Positions 43,911 to 50,577 of a stretch of 64,000 nucleotides of DNA are shown in pieces; the stretch's first letter is position 1, and the number at the start of each line of letters is the position of its first letter. Origin of the DNA: Patescibacteria group bacterium (GTDB lineage: Bacteria > Patescibacteriota > Patescibacteriia > 2-12-FULL-60-25); NCBI GenBank assembly GCA_018061755.1, contig JAGOTP010000003.1:1-64000 (forward strand). Reading direction: 5' to 3'. The translations under genes and the position numbers were made by a program. The notes under the pieces were generated by a model. That model was not told where the DNA came from and made no database searches. It saw only the letters and a program-made list of their open reading frames with translations.

Positions 43911-43916
43911 ATTGCA

Positions 43917-44115
43917 CTAGGAATTGAGCTTCGTTGTCTCAAGACTGAAGCAACCTTAAGCAGGTTTGGAGCGTGGCTCCAAACCTCCAGAAGGAAGCGG
44001 GAATTCTTGAGACAAAGCATCTCGCCAGATCTTCTTGTTGGCTGACGGGAGTGGTCAGAGAAGCTTTAATTCTGTCTAACATTTATCTTGATCTTCACGG
44101 ATCAATTCTTTTTTC
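43917..44115 (+). ncRNA. Highly folded ~195-nt RNA of unknown class (ncRNA or leader riboswitch)
   Basis: Nested complementary arms: GAATTGAGCTTC (43921-43932) with GAAGCTTTAATTC (44060-44072); GTCTCAAGA (43936-43944) with TCTTGAGAC (44005-44013); AGGTTTGGAGC with GCTCCAAACCT (11 bp, GTG loop, around 43962-43986); and CTGAC/GTCAG (about 44042-44058). It ends in a hairpin TTGATC-TTCACG-GATCAA followed by a T tract (44088-44115). A perfect promoter precedes it. The terminator ends 9 nt before the NUDIX ATG, so it could be a free RNA or an attenuating leader. I could not match it to SRP RNA, 6S RNA, tmRNA or RNase P. Confidence 0.7.
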
Positions 44116-44123
44116 AGAACCCT

Positions 44124-44735
44124 ATGGAACAAATTGAAATCGTCCATCATGAGACCGGCATCCCTCTCGGCATCGTCCTTGATCGCAGAGATGTCTTTAC
44201 ACAAAATGCTTGGTGCCGCTCAACCAACGTCTTCGTCATAAACAGCGAAGGCAAGGTACTCTGCCACCAGCGCTCGCTCGTCAAAGAACGTATGCCAGGC
44301 GTCTGGGTCACCCACTTGGGCGGCCACGTTGCCCACGGCGAAACGCCAGCTACCAACGTCATCAAAGAGTTGGAGGAAGAAGCCAACATCTTCGCCCAAC
44401 CACACGAAGTCATCCGCTGGAGCACCATGCCGGTTGCGGAAACGACGCGCGTCAAAAACGTTCGTCTCTGGATGCACAACTTCGTGACCTTGTTCAACGG
44501 CGATACTTCTCTCATCAAGCCTCAGCCAGGAGAAGTCGAAAAATTTGAATGGTTGTCTCTGGAAGAGATCTTGAACTCCGAAAAGGAAGAGCCTCACATG
44601 TGGAACGCCGGTATTCACGACTTCCACACCGAATACTTCCACTTGCGCGCCGCTCTCATGGGTGCCCACGCTGCCGGCAGCATCAGCGTTCCAGATGAAT
44701 TGCATGTCTGGCGTCCGATCTCCCGCTCGAACTAA
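44124..44735 (+). CDS. NUDIX hydrolase (YfcD/IPP-isomerase-like)
   Basis: A 203-residue NUDIX protein. The box is GGHVAHGETPATNVIKELEEEA (about residues 71-93), with RE replaced by KE but the EExx glutamates intact. The N-terminal strands ...STNVFVINSEGKVLCHQRS resemble YfcD and type 1 isopentenyl-diphosphate isomerase. An IDI role would suit a carotenoid producer but the IDI catalytic Cys is not clear, so a hydrolase of a nucleotide derivative is the safer call. An upstream in-frame TTG at 44088 lies inside the terminator hairpin; the ATG at 44124 is used. Confidence 0.82.
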   Translation: MEQIEIVHHETGIPLGIVLDRRDVFTQNAWCRSTNVFVINSEGKVLCHQRSLVKERMPGVWVTHLGGHVAHGETPATNVIKELEEEANIFAQPHEVIRWSTMPVAETTRVKNVRLWMHNFVTLFNGDTSLIKPQPGEVEKFEWLSLEEILNSEKEEPHMWNAGIHDFHTEYFHLRAALMGAHAAGSISVPDELHVWRPISRSN

Positions 44736-44756
44736 AAACAACCGATGCGAGATAAA

Positions 44757-44790
44757 AAAACACCCTTGAACCAACGTTCAAGGGTGTTTT
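44757..44790. terminator. Bidirectional terminator
   Basis: AAAACACCCTTGAA pairs perfectly with TTCAAGGGTGTTTT (14 bp) across CCAACG. It serves both the NUDIX gene and the convergent oxidoreductase, whose stop codon (44778-44780) lies inside the stem. Confidence 0.92.
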
Positions 44791-46181
44791 GGTAATTCGC
44801 AATTTCGCATTTTTGGGTTAAATAAATTCGCTCCATCATCTCGATCCATGAGCAAACCTGCAATACGCTTGCCACCGTAAATCGAGGTCATGATGCCGAT
44901 TCCATTGCAGCCTAAATTGTAGAGGAGATCGGCATAACACGGCTCACGACCAATACAGCGTACACGGCCATTGGTATAGCCCATCAAGCCATGCCACTCG
45001 AAGGTAGGATGATGCGCATCCGCATGCGTCCCTAATGGCGAACCCTTTAAAAAACGATCAAACTCATCACGGACGAACTCAGGGATGTGGTGCTCTGGAT
45101 CATAAGCGATTTCTTCCGGCAACGAGGTTTCTGGACCGCCCAAACACACTAGTCCCCTTTCCTGACCATCGCGGGTATGAAAGGGACGACGAGTGAGATA
45201 CACAAAGGTATCGCTGGCCGAAGGATCATCCTCTGGAGCCACCATGCTGGAAGTATAATAATCCAAGCCTTTGACGGGTTTGTAGACGGGAACGGTATGA
45301 CCCTGCATGAATGAGACGACGCCACGGATATCGCGATGGACTTGCGCGTTGATATCTTTGCCTAAAAAATGAAAGACTCGGAATTGTTCAAAACCATTGG
45401 TACACAACACCACCTGCTTCGCCTTGACCTGATAGGCTCCAATTTTGAGCATGATGTGATCGCGCTCTAGATGGAGTTCAGAAACGGGCGACTCTTCGAA
45501 CAGAAAGAACCGATTTCCGTAGCGGTGCAGGAGCGCCTGGATCAGTTCTTCGGATAATTGTGCGCTGTTGGTGCAGGCGAGGCGAGTCTGGCAAAGGGCG
45601 ATATAAGCCGGATCTTTCGTTTCCAAGTCGGTCAAAATCGATTCATGCGTATCCTCTACCCAAAGATCCTGATACTTCTCAGGGATCAGACTGGTATCAA
45701 ATAGGTCTTTTGCAATCCGCATCTGGTGCCAAGGCAACTGGAGTTCCTTTTTCCAATAGATATTTTCTAGCTCTTCGAGCAACGGGTCACGACCGGAATA
45801 GCCATTGTAGCCAGGGGCGTGGATCACGGGTGTCTGCAGAGAGAAATCCTCTTGTAGATCCTTGACCAAGTCCCAGGCGGTTTCGACTTTTTGTAAGCCC
45901 ACCCTCACCTCTTCCTGACCATAGCTATTCACGAGCTCGCCTAGCGGACGCTCAAATTCGGTCAGCATTTGCCCGGCGTTGCGACCGGTCGCTCCATGAC
46001 CGATCTTGCCCGCCTCAATCAAGGTAATACGCAAAGGCGTATCCTTGAGAGTAAAGGCTGCCGTTGAGGTTCCGGCGATCCCACCCCCGATCACGACGAC
46101 GTCGGTCTCGTGGTACTGTGTTAGGCGCTTTATGGGACGGCGGCGGACCAATTCAGCCAGCCAAGGCGATTGAAGGGACAT
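44778..46181 (-). CDS. FAD-dependent oxidoreductase (DAO family)
   Basis: A 467-residue flavoprotein of the D-amino-acid-oxidase/glycine-oxidase class. FAD-binding motif VVVIGGGIAGTSTAAFTL near the start, then IEAGKIGHGATGRNAGQM (typical for the family), and the C-terminal GCNGIGIMTSIYGGKRIA. It probably oxidises a C-N bond in an amino acid or amine; the substrate is not readable. Stands alone, with a large palindrome immediately upstream of its start. Length and motif order are normal. Confidence 0.86.
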   Translation of the reverse strand: MSLQSPWLAELVRRRPIKRLTQYHETDVVVIGGGIAGTSTAAFTLKDTPLRITLIEAGKIGHGATGRNAGQMLTEFERPLGELVNSYGQEEVRVGLQKVETAWDLVKDLQEDFSLQTPVIHAPGYNGYSGRDPLLEELENIYWKKELQLPWHQMRIAKDLFDTSLIPEKYQDLWVEDTHESILTDLETKDPAYIALCQTRLACTNSAQLSEELIQALLHRYGNRFFLFEESPVSELHLERDHIMLKIGAYQVKAKQVVLCTNGFEQFRVFHFLGKDINAQVHRDIRGVVSFMQGHTVPVYKPVKGLDYYTSSMVAPEDDPSASDTFVYLTRRPFHTRDGQERGLVCLGGPETSLPEEIAYDPEHHIPEFVRDEFDRFLKGSPLGTHADAHHPTFEWHGLMGYTNGRVRCIGREPCYADLLYNLGCNGIGIMTSIYGGKRIAGLLMDRDDGANLFNPKMRNCELPKHP

Positions 46182-46188
46182 GGAAGTA

Positions 46189-46222
46189 GTATATCAGGTC
46201 ACTCGCGAGTGACGTGATATAC
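46189..46222. promoter_or_regulatory. 34-bp near-perfect palindrome upstream of the DAO gene
   Basis: 17-nt half sites reading GTATATCAGGTCACTCG and CGAGTGACGTGATATAC pair at 16 of 17 positions. It ends 7 nt before the start codon at 46181. Its left end contains TATACT (minus strand), 6 nt before the ATG, so a bound protein would block a leaderless promoter. It may also fold as a hairpin. Confidence 0.6.
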
Positions 46223-46256
46223 CAAAAAGCCGCCTTTCTTTGACGAGAAAAAGGCC

Positions 46257-46310
46257 TTGTCAGAGACAGCAGCGTTTGCTATGGTATCGCCCGCAACGTA
46301 GATCTACGTA
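46257..46310 (+). promoter_or_regulatory. tRNA-Asp promoter and leader palindrome
   Basis: TTGTCA (46257-46262), 17-nt spacer, TATGGT (46280-46285). The leader then contains a perfect 14-nt palindrome ACGTAGATCTACGT (about 46297-46310) before the tRNA. Confidence 0.6.
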
Positions 46311-46333
46311 GCAATCAATTCAAGACATCACGT

Positions 46334-46411
46334 GGGTGCGTGGTGTAGCCCGGTTAACACGTCTCCCTGTCACGGAGAAGATCGAGGGTTCGAATCCCTT
46401 CGCACCCGCCA
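46334..46411 (+). tRNA. tRNA-Asp (anticodon GTC)
   Basis: A 78-nt cloverleaf: acceptor GGGTGCG/CGCACCC, discriminator G, encoded CCA; anticodon stem-loop TCTCC CTGTCAC GGAGA giving GTC; T-arm GAGGG TTCGAAT CCCTT. It heads a stretch in which tRNA 3'-end-like tails recur at 46902, 47484 and 48218. Confidence 0.96.
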
Positions 46412-46413
46412 TG

Positions 46414-46445
46414 CAAAAAATGCCTTATCAAAGGCATTTTTTGTT
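46414..46445 (+). terminator. tRNA-Asp terminator
   Basis: AAAAAATGCC pairs with GGCATTTTTT around TTATCAAA. It starts directly after CCA. The same position and form (CCA, 2-3 nt, A-rich stem, ~8-nt loop, T-rich stem) is repeated at the three downstream tail copies with different stem sequences. Confidence 0.92.
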
Positions 46446-46468
46446 TAGGGATAAAGGGAGATTAGAAA

Positions 46469-46858
46469 CTAGTTTATTTCAAGATGTTCTACTATCTGTT
46501 CAAAAAGAGATGGCATGTATTTTGCGATGTCCTGAACCTCAACCCAGATATACTGCTCCATGTCAGATTCTGGTGAAGCTTTCACTGCTTCGTCTTCTGA
46601 TCTCTCGCATCGATAATACTCGGTAAGGTTATTCGTGACTGGATGAACTCTCTCACCTATTTTCTCAGCGATGGAGACACGAATACCGCATTGAAGAGCA
46701 ACTTCTCGCATTAATGCATCAGTAGTGTTTTCTTCGTTCTTAGGCTGAGTACATGGAAAAACGTATTCAAGACCGCCGTATTCAGGTAAAAGTTCCGTTT
46801 TTACTTTTCCAATAAGAACTTTGCCCTCTGAAACGATTATGGCTAAGGCAGTAAGCAT
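46469..46858 (-). CDS. Degenerate NUDIX-fold protein
   Basis: A 129-residue protein with the NUDIX strand order LTALAIIVSEGKVLIGKV ... YVFPCTQPKNEENTTDALMREVALQCGI. The box keeps E(x7)RE but has T where the first Gly should be and Leu-Gln where the metal-binding EE pair should be (REVALQCGI). It therefore is likely catalytically inactive or altered. AT-rich composition. It is module 1 of the tRNA-tail array, on the strand opposite to the tRNA. Confidence 0.7.
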   Translation of the reverse strand: MLTALAIIVSEGKVLIGKVKTELLPEYGGLEYVFPCTQPKNEENTTDALMREVALQCGIRVSIAEKIGERVHPVTNNLTEYYRCERSEDEAVKASPESDMEQYIWVEVQDIAKYMPSLFEQIVEHLEIN

Positions 46859-46901
46859 ATGAGGCGAGGGTAGCAGACTCGTCTAATTATTCATATATTT
46901 C

Positions 46902-46931
46902 GTTTCGAACAACATCCCTTATCTCCCGCCA
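46902..46931 (+). repeat. tRNA 3'-end-like tail 1
   Basis: GTTTCGAAC ... ATCCCTTATCTCCCGCCA resembles the T-loop and acceptor end of a tRNA including CCGCCA. The nearby GGCGAGG (46863-46869) could pair with TCCCGCC (46924-46930) as a degenerate acceptor stem with one mismatch and one G-U. Tail 3 (48218) shares GTTTCGAAC and CCTTATC-CCGCCA with it. Confidence 0.55.
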
Positions 46932-46932
46932 C

Positions 46933-46966
46933 GCAAAATCCCTCAATAAAATGAGGGATTTTGCTT
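46933..46966 (+). terminator. Terminator following tRNA-like tail 1
   Basis: GCAAAATCCCTC pairs perfectly with GAGGGATTTTGC (12 bp) around AATAAAAT, followed by TTT. It starts 2 nt after the CCA-like end. Confidence 0.85.
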
Positions 46967-47010
46967 TGGGTGAGTGGACGGTTGGAACAAGATAGGTCAG
47001 GATATGAGAT

Positions 47011-47451
47011 ATGCTTTCGCAGGAACAGATCCAAGAGATCATCGATGAAATTAAACGAGACCGAAGAATAGATGGCATTCTTATTACCGGTTCTTACATC
47101 TATGGCACTCCTCATGATCAAAGCGATCTCGATGTTCGCTGCATTACCAACGATGGATCCGATTGGGGAGAATTAGATCGTCTGCGTTTCGGAACACGTA
47201 TTGAAGTATTTTTCAATCCACCAGACAAAGTACGTTTGTATATGCAGGAAAGTAAAAAAGGTGGACACGGCGACTGCATTCACTTTTGGGCGAATGGAAA
47301 AATCGTTTACGATCCGAATGGAATCGTTCGACTACTCCAAAAAGAGGCTCAAGATTTATGGCGAGAAGGACCAGAGCCGGGCAGATCATGGGAATGGAGA
47401 AAAGAAAAACACAAGAAGTATGAAGGAGTGGATTGGAATTTCATAAAATAA
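47011..47451 (+). CDS. Nucleotidyltransferase-fold protein
   Basis: A 146-residue protein with the minimal polymerase-beta-like nucleotidyltransferase motif GSYIYGTPHDQSDLDVR (GS-x-DxD) and a third acidic residue in RIEVFFNPP. Length fits a stand-alone MNT-type domain; many such proteins act with a HEPN partner, but none is adjacent. The target of nucleotide transfer is unknown. It is module 2 of the tRNA-tail array and is flanked by tails 1 and 2. Confidence 0.78.
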   Translation: MLSQEQIQEIIDEIKRDRRIDGILITGSYIYGTPHDQSDLDVRCITNDGSDWGELDRLRFGTRIEVFFNPPDKVRLYMQESKKGGHGDCIHFWANGKIVYDPNGIVRLLQKEAQDLWREGPEPGRSWEWRKEKHKKYEGVDWNFIK

Positions 47452-47483
47452 GTTCATCGCACTAAGCACTCATCATGAACCAC

Positions 47484-47512
47484 GTTCCAACCTCCTTCAC
47501 TCGGACACGCCA
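47484..47512 (+). repeat. tRNA 3'-end-like tail 2
   Basis: GTTCCAACCTCC...CACGCCA keeps the spacing GTTC-AA-CC...CGCCA of a tRNA 3' end but is the most degenerate of the three tails. It is followed after 2 nt by a terminator of the same form as the others. Confidence 0.45.
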
Positions 47513-47514
47513 CG

Positions 47515-47547
47515 CAAAAACGTCCAATAGAATGGGCGTTTTTGTTA
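47515..47547 (+). terminator. Terminator following tRNA-like tail 2
   Basis: CAAAAACGTCC pairs with GGGCGTTTTTG (one G-U) around AATAGAAT, followed by TTATTT. Confidence 0.8.
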
Positions 47548-47548
47548 T

Positions 47549-48160
47549 TTACAAGGAACTCTCTAACTTAAGATGAAAAATGGCGTAAGCCAAACTTCGA
47601 GCGTCGTGTGCAGCATCATGGGCACCTACTCCCTCGATAGCGGGCAGGGTAATGCCGAGAACTTTGTACAAGCCGCCACTGCAAACTTCGGTGAATCCCG
47701 CCTGTTTAAACTTTTCGAGGGTGACTCCTTTTTCTTCCAAGAGCGGCTTTACTCGTTGAAAAGGTTGTTGAAAAGGCATGGGGAGCTTATGCGCTCTCAC
47801 ATTCCCTTCCACAACCCACCAATCACCGCTAAACGTCCAAATATCGTTATCATCTCCGATAAACTCGACGAGTTGTCGCAAAGCTTCGGGATAAGGAAGG
47901 CCTGCGGCACGTTTTTCTTCGGAGATGCCTGTCATCCGAGATAGCCAAAGAGGGATGTTGCGAAGCCGATGGGGCTGAATGGTAACATTAAGCGTTCCTA
48001 TTTCTACCCCGTGAGCATCCAGTTTGCAGGCACCAATTTGCATGATTTCGCAATAGACACGCTGTACGTCCGGTCGTTCACCAGGCGTATCTCCTGACGG
48101 AGCAGTCTCGGAAAGATATTCATGGTCAATTGCAATCATAGATGGAATCTTTACAATCAT
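47549..48160 (-). CDS. DEDD-type 3'-5' exonuclease-like protein
   Basis: About 203 residues. The first strand MIAIDHEYLSET supplies the D-x-E pair, and the C-terminal HDAAHDARSLAYAIF matches the last acidic motif of RNase H-fold exonucleases (ExoX/DnaQ-like); the middle Asp region is around FSGDWWVVEGN. Probably a nucleic-acid exonuclease. It is module 3 of the tRNA-tail array, on the minus strand. The ATG at 48160 is used; one at 48139 (MIAIDHEYL) is also possible. Confidence 0.68.
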   Translation of the reverse strand: MIVKIPSMIAIDHEYLSETAPSGDTPGERPDVQRVYCEIMQIGACKLDAHGVEIGTLNVTIQPHRLRNIPLWLSRMTGISEEKRAAGLPYPEALRQLVEFIGDDNDIWTFSGDWWVVEGNVRAHKLPMPFQQPFQRVKPLLEEKGVTLEKFKQAGFTEVCSGGLYKVLGITLPAIEGVGAHDAAHDARSLAYAIFHLKLESSL

Positions 48161-48217
48161 GACAGGTAGGATACGTCGCAACAAGCAGGTAGTTTGTACG
48201 TCTTAGTTTTCTTGGAA

Positions 48218-48246
48218 GTTTCGAACCAATTACCTTATCCCCGCCA
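48218..48246 (+). repeat. tRNA 3'-end-like tail 3
   Basis: GTTTCGAACCAATTACCTTA followed by TCCCCGCCA. It is close to tail 1 (same GTTTCGAAC and CCTTATC-CCGCCA), and like it precedes a terminator by 2 nt. Confidence 0.55.
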
Positions 48247-48248
48247 TA

Positions 48249-48283
48249 CAAAAACATCTCTATCAAACGAGATGTTTTTGTTA
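48249..48283 (+). terminator. Terminator following tRNA-like tail 3
   Basis: CAAAAACATCTC pairs perfectly with GAGATGTTTTTG (12 bp) around TATCAAAC, followed by TTATTT. Confidence 0.85.
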
Positions 48284-48354
48284 TTTATAGCGGAGATTCT
48301 GCATGCAGAAGTGCGTGAAGATTGTCACAAACAATGTTAGCTGCCATTATTTAG

Positions 48355-48861
48355 TTGATTATGAATCTCTGGCTATTGGGGGAGGTTAAGAATAGTGAGC
48401 TTATAACGGTGCTATTAGCGCTGTGGGGAGCAGCGCTCTCTACGGCGACAACGGTATTGTCGGTTTCACTTTTCTTTAAAGATAGACCAAGAGTTAAAGT
48501 ACAAGTTCGGCGTTCTAAATACTTTCCCACAGAGGGTGGAAAATCTCTTCCCTGCATATCAGTGTATATTAGTAACTCTGGTAGAAGGCCAGTAACTATA
48601 GAATCTTTTTTTCTACAGTTTAGAGATGGCAACTGCCTCCACGTATTTGATCCCTCTCTATATCTTAAAGGTGGTAACGACTTCCCTATTAGACTGGATG
48701 AAGGGACTGGTTACTCGCTAATACTTCCAGTCGGAAGCATTGCAAGCGAATTCAGAGCTAAAGGAGAATACCCAAAATTCGCTTGTTATAAAGATGTGCT
48801 AGGCCAAGCTTATTTAGCAAGAACATCAAAGAAATTCTGGAACATGCTTTTGGAAGCATAA
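48355..48861 (+). CDS. Hypothetical membrane-anchored protein
   Basis: A 168-residue protein with one N-terminal hydrophobic helix (about residues 16-38, then FKDRPRVKVQVRR) and a beta-rich soluble domain. No family recognised. It is the fourth unit after tRNA-Asp and begins about 100 nt after tail 3. AT-rich like its neighbours. After it (48862-49007) I see a GATTCAA/TTGAATC inverted repeat and only a faint fifth tail-like sequence. Confidence 0.55.
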   Translation: MIMNLWLLGEVKNSELITVLLALWGAALSTATTVLSVSLFFKDRPRVKVQVRRSKYFPTEGGKSLPCISVYISNSGRRPVTIESFFLQFRDGNCLHVFDPSLYLKGGNDFPIRLDEGTGYSLILPVGSIASEFRAKGEYPKFACYKDVLGQAYLARTSKKFWNMLLEA

Positions 48862-49007
48862 CCACACCTTTCATCAACGATTCAAATATTGAATCATGCC
48901 TACCCGTATCCACAAAAAATACTTCGTTTCGCCCGATGTGTTCTAATAGTTTGATAGCGTGATGACTTCAACGAATTCCCACTAGATTATCATGTTACCC
49001 TAGACCC

Positions 49008-49463
49008 ATGTATAAACCTGGCTTCCTTTTCGACCGCACACCAGCGGAACGAACCGACCCACTTCTCTTCTGGCAGCGCGAAGACCAGGCTTTCTTTGCG
49101 GCAGGCGCCTGTCACATTCTAGCCGAGATGTTTCGGCAGCTTCATCAAGGTGAAGACTTCCATATTATCTTCATGAAGGCCAAGGAGGGATACCCGGGGG
49201 CACATGTCTATATTCGCTACGGCGAATGGATCTTCGACCACAATGGTTGGACGCTTGAACAGGAAATGATTGATACAGTAAGAGCTGGGTTTAGAGAGCG
49301 CTATCCTGGATGGGATTTTGATCAAACGATTATTCAAGAAGATCTAGAAACATTTTGTCGTAAGAATAACCACAGACTTCCATCAGAATACGCACACCTG
49401 CCTTGGGAACGAGCAGATCGTTACATCAAGAAGTTTCCCAATCGGCCTCCAGCGCAAGCATGA
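49008..49463 (+). CDS. Hypothetical protein, possible Cys/His hydrolase fold
   Basis: A 151-residue protein. GACHILAEMF (a Cys and His before a helix) near residue 32 and HVYIRYGEWIFDHNG near residue 64 give the Cys-...-His-...-Asp order of papain/transglutaminase-like hydrolases, but this is by eye only. The C-terminal part (QTIIQEDLETFCRKNNHRL) is helical. No family is assigned. Confidence 0.5.
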   Translation: MYKPGFLFDRTPAERTDPLLFWQREDQAFFAAGACHILAEMFRQLHQGEDFHIIFMKAKEGYPGAHVYIRYGEWIFDHNGWTLEQEMIDTVRAGFRERYPGWDFDQTIIQEDLETFCRKNNHRLPSEYAHLPWERADRYIKKFPNRPPAQA

Positions 49464-49519
49464 TTCTCGTGTCGCCTATTTCCTGCGCAAGACATTTTCA
49501 GATATATTCCATCCACACT

Positions 49520-49915
49520 ATGAAATTCTACGTAACCGGCAGATCCAGCAGTTATCCCCTTGTGCAAAGTACATTCGCTGAAATCAAAGCAAGAGGCCAT
49601 CAGGTCGTTTTTGAATGGACAGATTTACCGATGATAAAACCGTACGCCAAAAATCAAACACGAGCGGCAGACTATTCAGAACAGGGTATCCAGGGAGTCG
49701 TCGATGCAGATGTGTACATCCTATTTGCCGATCGAGAAGGAAACGGAGTCTTTACGGAGCTTGGCGCTGCCCTCGCCAGTCATACAATTAAAGGCTCTCC
49801 CCGAATCTTCGCGATCAATCAAGCGAATCAGGACGGCTGCATGTTTCACTACCATCCAGCTATCTCTTGGAAGAAAAGTCTTGAAGAGATTTTTGCCGAG
49901 ATAAAGCCAATCTAA
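49520..49915 (+). CDS. Nucleoside 2-deoxyribosyltransferase-like protein
   Basis: A 131-residue Rossmann-like protein. MKFYVTGRSSS at the start and ADREGNGVFTELGAALAS match the small deoxyribosyltransferase/MTH538-like family, which handle nucleosides; FTELG supplies the catalytic-type Glu. Function would be nucleoside salvage or nucleotide hydrolysis. ATG at 49520 chosen; an upstream frame overlaps the preceding gene. Confidence 0.68.
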   Translation: MKFYVTGRSSSYPLVQSTFAEIKARGHQVVFEWTDLPMIKPYAKNQTRAADYSEQGIQGVVDADVYILFADREGNGVFTELGAALASHTIKGSPRIFAINQANQDGCMFHYHPAISWKKSLEEIFAEIKPI

Positions 49916-49926
49916 AGGAGATGGTA

Positions 49927-50532
49927 TTATTCTGTTCGAGCAGAACTTTGACGCCTCGCCCTCCTCCCCAAAAGAATCGCCACAAAAACTGCCCCGTTAA
50001 TCAAGAAGATATAGAGAGGATAGGCCAGAAGCGAGACATCTAACTTGCCGACAGATAAGACGGCGAACAATCCTGCAACAGCCGACATGGCCCACGTGAC
50101 CGGCGTTTCCGTGTCCGGTTCTTCGTAGGATTTGATCACCGTCAGATATCCGCCCATGGCATCGATCAAGGTTGTGAGATAAACAGCGACCACGGGCTGC
50201 CGAGTAAAATACCAAACGACGAGTGTTAGAGCAGAGGCGATCAGGGTCAAAATATCTCTTTTCAAAAGCCCACCGTAGCCATGCTTGATAGATAGCAAGA
50301 AGACGACAATCACTCCAATCCCCTGTACTCCCGGTAGCCAAAGCGAGTGCGTTGCTCCGATCGCGAGATTTGAGAAGAATCCCATCGCTGTTAAGGCAGA
50401 CCAAATCAACCACGAAGCACGTTCTGGTTTTACGTGTCCTTTGATAATTCCTCTGACGTAGGGAACATAACAGAGAGCACTCAGAATACCGGAGAGGAGG
50501 CCGAAGACGCTTAAAACAGTATTACTGAGCAT
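49927..50532 (-). CDS. PQ-loop-like membrane protein
   Basis: A 201-residue protein with six or seven hydrophobic segments. CYVPYVRGIIKGHVKPERAS near residue 21, followed by WLIW, resembles the PQ-loop/SemiSWEET motif; a second similar half may follow after about residue 110. Such proteins transport small solutes or act as receptors. Substrate unknown. Convergent with the 49520 gene. Confidence 0.65.
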   Translation of the reverse strand: MLSNTVLSVFGLLSGILSALCYVPYVRGIIKGHVKPERASWLIWSALTAMGFFSNLAIGATHSLWLPGVQGIGVIVVFLLSIKHGYGGLLKRDILTLIASALTLVVWYFTRQPVVAVYLTTLIDAMGGYLTVIKSYEEPDTETPVTWAMSAVAGLFAVLSVGKLDVSLLAYPLYIFLINGAVFVAILLGRRARRQSSARTE

Positions 50533-50577
50533 GATCAGAACTCTAACGAATGATCGAGATTTTGTCTTGTCGTGTTT

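Noticed and set aside
43917-44115. SRP (4.5S-like) RNA
   Set aside because: A stretch CCAGAAGGAAGCGG is similar to the SRP loop CCGGAAGGAAGCAG, but the facing strand and GNRA tetraloop are not in place.
47011-47451. HEPN/MNT toxin-antitoxin pair
   Set aside because: Only the nucleotidyltransferase part is present; the neighbours have no HEPN features.
48862-49007. A fifth tRNA-like tail
   Set aside because: GATTCAAAT...TATCCACAAAAAA is only faintly similar and lacks a clear terminator; treated as chance.
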